Below are positions 24,589-34,006 of a DNA stretch of 64,000 nucleotides, piece after piece (the stretch's first letter is position 1; every line of letters starts with the position of its first letter). The notes beneath the pieces were generated by a model that did not search any database, had not been told where the DNA came from, and saw nothing but the letters and a program-made list of their open reading frames with translations. This stretch comes from Vigna angularis (lineage: Eukaryota; Streptophyta; Magnoliopsida; Fabales; Fabaceae): the NCBI RefSeq assembly GCF_016808095.1, contig NC_068970.1:10584501-10648500 (forward strand), given 5' to 3'. The position numbers were made by a program, and so were the translations under genes.

Positions 24589-27228
24589 TGTAACATCCCA
24601 AAATATAGTAATTACCATAGATTAGAATTAATTACAATTAATAGTTAAACGTGCAGTTTTACACTAAACACAAAAATTCCAAAACCGAACGTAATAACAT
24701 ACAGGGATAAAATACCATACAGCAGTATTTCAAAGTTTAAAGACGAACGGTTTTACAAACTTTAACCGAACGTTCAAAAGCTAACCGCAAAGATAAAAAC
24801 TACAGCTTAACGAGCGCTCTAGGGCTCGGCTTTAACCTCTACTTCAACCAGACTGGCGTCCTCCAAATTTTCTTCTTCTAGCGCTTCTTCAAGCAACGCC
24901 TCTCCGTCTGCTCACATCCACACGGATGATCATTGCATAGACAAGACGAACGTTCATGGACGAACGACAACACAAGGAAAACAACACAGGGTAAGCTTAT
25001 TGAATTTAATTCACAAATAATTCATACACATAACATTTCAACATTCATAAAGATATCACAACACATATAATCAGTTCAAACTCTCCTAAGACAGACCGTC
25101 CGGACTGTATGAATCCATGTACCTACAGGCGTTCGTGCACCCGGGTGATGTGATAACTGTACACATTCAACAGCTGCCACCCGAGGTTAGCCCTATCAGT
25201 CCAAAGTACTCAGTAGGACTAGGACCTCCTGCCATTCCCACACATGACCTACTCCCCTCTAATTGAGGACGAGCACTCACGGAATATCAGGATGAACTGC
25301 CATCAGTAAATTTACCATGGTCATACTACACAACTTCTCATATTCAAATCATAGAGACGTTCCTCCTTGGAACGCTCGTTCAAATTCCATAATCATAATT
25401 TCATCTCATATACGGTTCGCACATTATATAATTCCCTCTAAATCTCATTCTCATTCTTAGTTCCACTTTCATAAAAAGACGAGCGTTCAACCCCCTTCAT
25501 AATGAGGACGAACGTTAATATGATACCGAGAGACACTCATTTCTGATAGAAGGAAAACGAACGTCTTTCCAAGGACGAACGTTAATATGATACCGAGAGA
25601 CACTCATTTCTGATAGAAGGAAAACGAACGTCTTTCCAAGGACGAACGTTGTGACCACTTGAATCAATTATATGGACTGACTCTATAGTGATTCAACTGA
25701 TACTTAAAATAATTTAAATTCAAGGACTTTAGATTGAATTCAAATGAATAAAGACATCATAAGAAGTTTAGATATTGAAACAGATACGAATTTATAAAAG
25801 GTACTAACCGCCAGTCAATGACCGAGCGCGGTAGCGGATATAAATTTATTGTTTGGACGAACGCTATTTAATTTTATGGACGAACGCTATTTCAATTCAG
25901 GACGAACGCTATTTGTTAATTACGGAAAGAGCGAGCGTTCGGTATAGAACCGAGCGCTACTTATCATTTACACTTTTAGGGCGAGCGTTCGGTATAAGAC
26001 CGAGCGCTACTTAGGACGTACGCTCTGGGTCGAGACCCATTGCTGAGGCAAAATATTAATAGAAAGGGAATTTGTATAAGATATTCATAGTGAAGGGAAT
26101 TATTTAGGAATGACTAAGTATATAAGATGGTATTTATCTAAGCTTCTCACTTTCTCGCTTAATACTCAGAGTATCTCTGTTTGGCCGAACGCTCAAACGT
26201 AAGACTAATAGAAGAGGGCGTTCGTCCTAACACAGTATTCTTTCCAAATGAAAGAATTCTGTTTTCAAGTAAAGTACAAAATACCGAACGGTCAAAGACC
26301 GTTCGATAACGAACGTTCATTTTCTTAGTATTTCATATTTCCAGTCTCAATTACAGTAACTCATTTTTCAGTATAAACCTTCATACCTTTAACTACTCAT
26401 ATCCTAGCACATCTCATAAATTTCATATATCATCACATCATCCAGATCATACATCAAGGATCAAAAATACACATTTCATACTTTATAATTTCATACAGTT
26501 CATACGGCACAACACATACACATGAATTAAACTTAATAAGCTTCCCTTACCTGGTTCAGCAGTGAACGCCCTAAGCGAATGCTTTTTAACTTGCCCAAAT
26601 ACAGTTTCCTACCCTCAACGTGCTTCTCAAGTGTTTCACTAAATCTAATCACAAGAAACGTAGAAGAACTTAGCTTATATTCTAATATGCAGTTGTACCA
26701 GGGTTCGCATACAACTCAGAAAAGGGTGTTTAGAGTTTGAAAACTTACCGGTCACAGAACTCTAAAGCGTTCGGTTCCAGTGAAAGCTCACGATGCCGTG
26801 AATGGTCCTACGGTTTCTGAAATGGGATCGGAGGATATGATGATGAGTTATCTTAGAGAGAAGATGAAGGAGTTTTAGAGAGAAGCTGAAGAAGAAGAAA
26901 ATCCAGAGTTTCGTGAGGGAGAAGGTGAATGCAGGGAATGAGGGGAAGTGTTTTCAGAGAAATCATTTTCCCTTCCCACGCAGGACGAACGTCCATTCTC
27001 CTGATGCCACTTGTTCTCCACTATCTATTTTCAAATGTTCCAGTCGTGACACTTGGCAGATGCATGCAGAGTGAGTGTGAGTGCGTTTTGACGTGGCACG
27101 GTGCAATTAATGAAGATCAGAGTGTGGGGATTTGGGTGCGTTTCTTAATACAAATTTTGGACTGGATTTTAGAGCATTAATGACGTGATTTGACAGGTGG
27201 CAGTGATTTAAATTTTCAAGACCTTACA
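24589..27228 (-). mobile_element. Solo LTR of a Ty3/gypsy-type element
   Basis: The 2640-bp unit begins TGTAACATCCC and ends CCTTACA, so its termini are TGTAA...TTACA. It is flanked by a perfect 5-bp target-site duplication AAATT (24584-24588 and 27229-27233). There is no internal gag/pol, primer-binding site or second LTR, so it is best read as a solo LTR left by recombination. On the minus strand the 3' end reads GGGATGTTACA, a common ending of large plant gypsy LTRs such as Tekay/Del. That suggests minus orientation; the lineage is inference. The unit contains about 30 CGAACG/CGAGCG-type words and two tandem 67-bp copies. The short open frames inside it are not supported as genes. Confidence 0.8.
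25507..25650. repeat. 67-bp tandem duplication inside the solo LTR
   Basis: Two adjacent copies start at 25507 and 25574 with GACGAACGTTAATATGATAC, and a partial third copy (GACGAACGTT) follows at 25641. The full copies look identical by eye, indicating a recent duplication. Confidence 0.95.
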
Positions 27229-27233
27229 AAATT

Positions 27234-27582
27234 ATACGAAAGTTTATATAAAATTTAACTGATATAATAAACAAAAAACTGTTTTCATAAATAAAAATTT
27301 AAATTACCAAAATATCTTTAGTGAAAAAATAATATAAACTGATATTTTGTTAATAATATAATTATTTGTAAATAATAACAAGAAAAAAAATAAAAAATAA
27401 TTTTGAAAATAAAATAAATTTGTCAAGTAAAATTAATAAGTAAGAAATATACTGAGAATGTTGGTAAAAACCTAGGCACGTGACGTAACAATGTCTTTAT
27501 TTACAAATAATTACTTAGCACTCCATACCCATGCAAACAACAATCTTTCTCCACCTGTCTCCTCCACCATATTGTTTTAATT
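27234..27582. other. Intergenic gap between two retroelement insertions
   Basis: About 350 bp of AT-rich DNA between the right TSD of the solo LTR and the left TSD of the Tat element. It ends in a slightly richer segment containing CACGTGACGT (near 27479). No gene is seen. Confidence 0.5.
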
Positions 27583-27587
27583 GCTTC

Positions 27588-28248
27588 TGTACCATAGGAT
27601 ATCTGAATGTACCAGCAGTCGACCTTTAACGTCATGAGTGTCTACAGTTTGATGTCGAGCACCTGGTAATCGACAGTCAGTAACATTCGCATGTTAATGT
27701 TGATCACCAGATGATCGACAGTTAAAGACATTCGCAGGATGATGTCGATCATCTAACGGTCGACAGTCAGTGATGTCGCGACACATAGCGCTCGCACGAC
27801 AACCAAGCGATTTAGCATATACAAACGGACAGTTTCGAATGTTAGTCAAATACCACGAATCACGGGAATAACTGACCCAGTATCAAACACGATCTAACAG
27901 TTACAACTCCCGGGTAGTCAACTTCGGTAACTGACCGAACTTTCAGGTAAACGGTTTATTTTACTGTTTTAAATACACAAAACAGAGCAGAAAAAAGGTA
28001 CGTTTTTTCCCTTATAGAAATTAAGAGAGAGAAATTATTCTTCTTCTTCTTGATCATCTTGAACTGAAAATATTGAGGAAAATCCCCTCTTCTGACTTGA
28101 GCGTCGGAGTGCCTTTGCAGGTACCCAACCCATTTTCCCCTCGGAGAACATAGCACTGGAAGAGAAACATCATAGTAACAGCGTCACAGGAGGAAGCAGT
28201 TCAGAGTTGTTCGGTGTATATCTTGGCTTCCACATCCCTACTGAAACA
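27588..28248 (+). repeat. 5' LTR of the Tat element
   Basis: 661 bp, TG...CA. It contains degenerate 45-bp tandem units at 27651, 27696 and 27741 (a weaker one at 27606) with the core GTCGATC/TCGACAGTCAG, probably in U3. A TATA-like TTTAAATAC sits near 27968, and a TTCTTCTTCTTCTTGATC stretch lies downstream. Confidence 0.95.
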
Positions 28249-28250
28249 TT

Positions 28251-28269
28251 TTGGTGCCCACCGTGGGGC
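28251..28269 (+). promoter_or_regulatory. Primer-binding site of the Tat element
   Basis: TTGGTGCCCACCGTGGGGC begins 2 nt after the 5' LTR. TGGTGCCC is complementary to a tRNA 3' end GGGCACCA. The tRNA species is not assigned here. Confidence 0.8.
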
Positions 28270-28304
28270 CGAGATTTGATATCCCAACGACGACCACCGG
28301 AGCT

Positions 28305-29652
28305 ATGGAAGACTTCAACACTCGCGAGTTGATCCAACAACTGCAGACCCAGATCGAGGCACAGGCGCAAACTATACGGGAGCAACAAGAACTTCAGCGC
28401 AAGCAGGCGGAGGAGCTGGCGGCACTGAGAGCGCAACACCCACCGCCAGAAGTATCTGCCTCTAATCGGCAGGATAACAATGAAGCGAGCCACCATGGAG
28501 GACCATCTGACCCCTTCGACGGAGGAAGGAAGGGGCCTAATTCCATGCGCCTCACTAACCTGCTCCCATTCACAGAGGCCATCATGCAGGCGCATATGCC
28601 GGATAAACCTCCCCCAGCGCTGGAACGTTATGATGGCATCGCCGATCCTGACAATCACTTGCGCAATTTTGTAGATGCCATGACGTTCTACACGGATAAT
28701 GACCCTTTCATCTGCAGAGCTTTCTCTTTATCCCTCAAGGATGAGGCCTTGGAGTGGTTCCACACTCTTCCATGTAATTCGGTAGATTGCTTTGCAGCTT
28801 GAAACTCTGTTCAGAAAACAATACGCAACCAATAGAAAACCGGAGATGACTGCTGCTGAGCTTGTGAATACCAAGCAGGAAAAAGATGAAACGTTACGCG
28901 CGTTCATGCAACGATACAACGAGACGGCCCGGCGTGTGAAAGATATCAATCACACCTTTATCATCAGCAATCTACCCTCGTGCTTAAGGCCAGGATATTT
29001 TGCGGAACAATTATACGCTGACCCTCCAGCATCCATGGAAGAACTGCAATCCACAGTTGCGAAGTTCATCCACATCGAGGATCTCCGCAATTCTCGGAAG
29101 AAACAGAAACAGGATACCTCCAGCCATGATGTAAAGAAAACCGCAAAGCGATCAACCAACGACTATAAATCAGACCGACCGCCCCGAAAAGAGTCAAGGT
29201 GGACGCCTAAGTACGATCGCTACGCGACCCTCAACGCACCCAGAGCAAAGGTGCTTGAGGAGGCCTTGCACGCCGAACTCCTAACTGTGCGGCGACGAGC
29301 TACTCCCAAGAACGCGAATAGCAGCAAGGCCTGCCGTCTCCACATGAATCATGGACATGACACAGAAGAATGCAACTTGGTGAAGGACGAGCTGGAGCGA
29401 CTCATCCGAGCAGGCTACCTCCAGAACTACGTTAAAGACAGAATCTCTACCCGAGCCACAACTCCTCACCGTAAGGATCCCTCCAGACGGAGCCCTGAGC
29501 GATCTCCTCCCAGGGATGACCGACGCCGCAGGCGGTCGCGCAGCCCACCCCGACGGACGGAAAGAGAGCGTTCAGTCCGAGGTCGAATTGACACTATATC
29601 GGGTGGATTCGCCGGGGGGGAGTGTTGTCCTCTGCCAGAAAACGGCATCTAA
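28305..29652 (+). pseudogene. Tat-element gag, frameshifted
   Basis: Gag is the structural capsid/nucleocapsid protein of the element. It starts at an ATG at 28305 (MEDFNTRELIQQL), followed by a Gln-rich coiled segment (about 28320-28440). The capsid core includes LERYDGIADPDNHLRNF and LKDEALEWFHTLP, and continues after a frame change with ETLFRKQYATNRKPEMTA. The frame changes by one base near 28788-28800, where the first frame ends in TGA while the capsid core resumes in the next frame. A zinc-knuckle-like CRLHMNHGHDTEEC lies at about 29332-29373, followed by a basic Arg/Ser-rich tail and TISGGFAGG. A second frame break follows at a run of seven G near 29612. The broken frame means no full-length Gag is expected. 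Confidence 0.88.
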
Positions 29653-30035
29653 GACAGTTAAAGTCAGTACACATGGTGGATCGACAGCCTCGGTCGATTC
29701 CTGATATTACATTCACTAATGCAGATTTTCACGCGCCCGATCACGATGATCCCATGGTCATCACGGCTGAAATAGCTCGGTACGACGTCAGCAAGGTACT
29801 CGTTGATCAGGGGAGCTCGGTCAACATCTTAGACTGGTCCACCTTCAAAAAGATGGACCTGTCCGAGGACCTTATTGCTCCTTTCAACGAGCAAATTGTC
29901 GGCTTTGCAGGGGAAAGAGTTGACACCCGGGGGTACCTTGACCTACGAACGCGACTTGGAACTGGTCGGGAGACACCGAAACTTAGAATTCGCTTTCTGT
30001 TGGTCGAGGCCAACACATGTACAACGCCTTGTTAG
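29622..30035 (+). pseudogene. Tat-element aspartic protease region, frameshifted at both ends
   Basis: This segment encodes the retroelement protease that would process Gag-Pol. The active-site region reads VLVDQGSSVNIL, with DQG at the position of the usual DTG/DSG; DQG variants occur in plant gypsy elements, and activity is uncertain. Upstream SSARKRHLRQL and downstream KLRIRFLLVEAN match the flanks normally seen in Tat elements. It is out of frame with gag (break at the G-run near 29612) and with the following RT segment (break near 30008-30020, most simply a lost base). Confidence 0.85.
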
Positions 30036-33000
30036 GGCGACCCTGTCTGAATGCATTTGGAGCCATTGTTTCCACCCCTCACCTGGCCATGAAGATTCCC
30101 ACGGAACGTGGCACCATTTGCACCGTTAGAGCCGATCAGCGAACGACTCGACAGTGCTATGTGGCCGGGCTTAAGGTCACCCCTTTTGTCCCAACCAAAA
30201 GGGCTAGAGGAGCTGAGACCGCGGCGATCGACTTGGACCCCCGAACCAATATAGATGAGCGTCTCCATCCACAAGGCGATGTCAAATTCCTTTCATTATC
30301 AGCGGATGCCTCCAAAAACACAAACATTGGCGCGGACCTCACTTTGAAGGATGAACAGGATCTGAGACATAGGCTCCGAGCCAACGCGGATTTGTTCGCG
30401 TGGACGGCCTCCGACATGCCAGGAATCCACCCCGGAGTCATGGCCCATAAGTTGTCAATCTTCAGAGAGGCACGCCCTGTCGCGCAAAAGAAGCGAAGGT
30501 TCGGAGAAGAGAAGCGAAAGGCCATTCAGGTCGAGGTCGAGAAGCTGATGAACGCCCAGTTCATCAGAGAGTTAAACTACACTACGTGGTTGTCGAACGT
30601 AGTCATGGTCAAGAAGTCGAACGGCCAGTGGAGAATGTGTGTCGACTTCACCGACCTCAACAAAGCGTGTCCTAAAGATTCATATCCCTTGCCTAGCATT
30701 GATCGGTTGGTAGACGGGGCTTCCGGACATGTCGTGCTCAGCTTCCTCGACGCTTACTCGGGCTACAACCAAATCCCCATGTACGCACCTGATCAAAGCA
30801 AGACAGCTTTCATTACCGAGCGCGCCAATTATTGTTGCGAAGTAATGCCGTTCGGTTTGAAGAATGCCGGGGCGACATACCAGCGCCTCATGGATAAAGT
30901 TTTCCATCATCAGATAGGTCGATGCATGGATGTTTACGTCGACGACATGGTCATTCGGAGCCATTCCATGGAGCAACATTGGCAAGATTTAGAAGAGGTG
31001 TTTAGCCAAATCAGAAGGTACAGCATGCGCCTCAACCCTTCTAAGTGTACCTTCGGAGTCCCTGCGGGCAAGTTTTTAGGCTTCATGCTCACTCGTCGAG
31101 GTATCGAGGCCAACCCAGATAAATGCAAGGCTGTACTCGACATGACAGCCCCAACAACTCTCAGGGAGGTACAACGACTGGTTGGTAGACTCACGGCCCT
31201 CTCTCGCTTCATTCCGAAGCTAGCCGAACACATCAAACCCATCCTGAAGAACATGAAGAAGGGCACCACACAACACTGGGATGATGACTGTGAAACAACA
31301 TTCAACACTGTCAAGCGCATCCTCACTAGTCCCCCAATTATGGCTAGACCGGACACTGGGTCTGACTTACAACTGTATATCGCAGCATCCCACCACGCCG
31401 TCAGTGTTGCCCTAATACAAGAAGCACCGTCCCTCAAGTTAATATATTTCATCAGCCGTACGCTGCAGGGGGTGGAAGAAAGATATTCTCGCATTGAGAA
31501 AATCGCACTGGCTCTACTCACAGCGTCGCGTCGACTCCGACCCTATTTTCAGAGCCACCAAGTAGTGGTCCGTACCGATCACTCGATAGCCAAGATCCTC
31601 CGCAAGCCCGACTTAGCAGGAAGGATGGTTTGTTGGTCAGTAGAGCTTTCCGAGTTCGGTTTACGCTATAAGCCGCGGGGTTCCGTCAAGGGTCAGCATT
31701 TGGCAGATTTTGCAGCTGAATTAATTCACACATCCGACGACTCGACACCAAAGTGGCTCCTCAGCGTAGATGGCTCCTCCGACAAAAGGGGGGGAGGATC
31801 CGTGGTTGTCCTAGAAGGACCAGATGGTTTCATTGTCGAACAAGCCATCACATTCAAATTTTCTGCTAGCAACAACCAGGCAGAATACGAAGCCTTGATT
31901 GCTGGTCTGTCCTTAGCCAAAGAGTTCACGATCACTCGTCTAGAATGTCGGATGGATTCAAAGTTGGTGGTCGGCCACGTGAACGGAACTTATCAGGTTA
32001 AGGATAATCAGTTACTGCGCTATTTCCACAAAGCTCAGACTCTACTTCAACATTTCACCGAAGTCAACATCATCCATGTACCCAGGGAGAAAAACACGAA
32101 AGCAGATCTCCTGTCCAAGTTAACTCACTCTAAGGAGAGAGCACAACTGTCATCAATCATCAAGATGACGCTCGACCATCCTGTTGTGGAAGCGTTCGTC
32201 ACCGATGTGTCGACTCCTGCAGCAGACTGGCGACAAAAGATCAAGGATCTAATGACGCGACAGGAGCAGGGAGAGAGCATTAGTTTGGCTGATTCAAAGC
32301 GAATTGCACGTTTCTTGTACATAGGCGACGACTTATACCGCCGCAACCACAGTACTCCTCTATTGAAGTGCATATCAGAGGAAGAAGCCGACTACGTCTT
32401 GCGTGAGCTGCATACAGGCGTATGCGGATTTCATTCGGGTAAGCGAACGCTCAGAGCACGCGTACTCCGTGCCGGATATTACTGGCCTACGCTCGACCAA
32501 GATTGTGAGACGTTTGTCAAAAAGTGTATCTCCTGTCAAGCCCACGGTCACGACATCCACGCACCTCCCGAGGATTTGCATGGTATCATTTCTCCCTGGC
32601 CTTTCGCTCAATAGGGTCTCGACATAGTTGGACCTTTACCCCTTGCCAAAGGGCAGAACAAGTTCCTCCTCGTGGCGGTCGACTATTTCACAAAATGGAT
32701 AGAGGCTGAGCCGTTGTCCGTCATCAGTGCTCAGCGAGTGCAGAAGTTCATCTGGCACCTGATATGTCGATTCGGTCTACCACAGAAGATCATTACCGAC
32801 AACGGTCGCCAGTTCGTCGAGCGCAAACTAGAGACATTCCTCAACAGTTTGGGCATCAAACATGTCAGCTCCTCGGTCGAGCACCCTCAAACGAACGGCC
32901 AAGCCGAGGTCGCAAACAAAGCCATACTTACGGAGTTAAAAAAGCGACTCGGCGAAGCCAAAGGTTTGTGGGTAGAAGAACTACCAGAGGTTTTGTGGGC

Positions 33001-33454
33001 ATATAGATGCACTCCACACGGATCTACAGGGGACACACCATTCAACCTGACCTATGGCACTAATGCCATGCTCCCGGTCGAGGTCGGCGAACCCTCGTTG
33101 AGACGACATATCACCGATATGACGCTGAATGACAAGCAGATACGGGTGAATCTCGACATTCTTCCTGAACGTCGAGAGGTTGCAACCATCCGCGCGGAAG
33201 CACAAAAACGAATGTTGTCTCGCCGTTACAACACCAAAGTCAAACCCAGAGCGTTCAAAAGTGGCGATCTGGTTTGGAGAAAACGAGGGGAGGCTAGGAA
33301 GAATCGAGCGCACGGCAAACTCGCTGCCAACTGGGAAGGCCCATTCCGCATCGCCGAAGACATGACGAATGGTGCATATCGCCTCCAACTCCTCGACGGA
33401 CAGCCCATTCCCAACACGTGGAATGCTACTCATCTTAAATATTATTTCAGTTAG
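30017..33454 (+). pseudogene. Tat-element pol: RT, RNase H, archaeal-type RNase H, integrase
   Basis: One frame runs through 30017-33454 and is interrupted only by TAG at 32612-32614. Reverse transcriptase spans about 30530-31100, with WRMCVDFTDLNKACPKDSYP, VMPFGLKNAGATYQ and the catalytic YVDD at 30935-30946. A degenerate RNase H follows (about 31360-31730). A second RNase H (about 31750-32120) has SVDGSS, NQAEYEALIAGL, MDSKLVVGHV and TKADLLSK, the extra archaeal-type domain of Tat elements. Integrase has an HHCC zinc finger (about 32405-32545, CISCQAHG) and a DDE core: D at 32621, D at 32798 (ITDNGRQF) and E at 32906 (TNGQAEVANKA). The stop falls two codons before the first catalytic Asp, so even without the upstream frameshifts this copy would lack integrase activity. 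Confidence 0.93.
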
Positions 33455-33603
33455 CATTTATTTTTTGCTGAAACATTACTCATTACAGTTTCAAATGAGA
33501 AGTATACTTCATTATTATCATTATTTCAGTTCATGTATAATTTCTCGCATGTCGAGTCCCAGGGTCATCGCCCATTCCCGCACAACTTGGAGGTACTCCA
33601 GCT

Positions 33604-33735
33604 GGTAACTGTTCACCCTCGAACACCCAGTCCAATCGGGATACACTCTCACGGGTAACTGTTCACCCTTGAACACCCAATCCAATCGGGATACACTCCC
33701 ACGGGTAACTGTTCACCCTTGAACACCCACTATTC
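33604..33735. repeat. 50-bp minisatellite in the Tat 3' spacer
   Basis: GGTAACTGTTCACCCT recurs at 33604, 33654 and 33704, an exact 50-bp period. The units share ATCGGGATACACTC and GAACACCCA blocks. The third unit is partial. The array lies between the end of integrase and the antisense gene. Confidence 0.95.
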
Positions 33736-34006
33736 CCCTACTCGACCCGCACCGGTCACACACACGACGCTATTTACATGCTCGACATCGACACTTAAGC
33801 GCATCTTCTTAGTCGACCATCGTATTCGACATTTATTTATGCAGACAAATATTCAGCGCATAAGTCATTACGGAGGAAGTTCAACATCCAAGAATGCTTA
33901 AGCAAGTTTCAAAGTTCACCATTCACAATCGTCAAAATTTTCAATAAAATCAAGTTCAACAGTCAGACGAATATCTATGTTTGCATTTACATCCCCATGT
34001 ATGATC

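Noticed and set aside
24589..27228. Reading the TSD-flanked 2.6-kb unit as a complete small element with genes
   Set aside because: It has no PBS, PPT or repeated ends inside, and its open frames (for example 26929-27180) lack any motif; a solo LTR fits all observations.
30680..31521. Long minus-strand frames opposite the Tat RT (101 and 195 codons)
   Set aside because: They are mirror frames of the strongly supported RT/RNase H coding region and have no motifs of their own.
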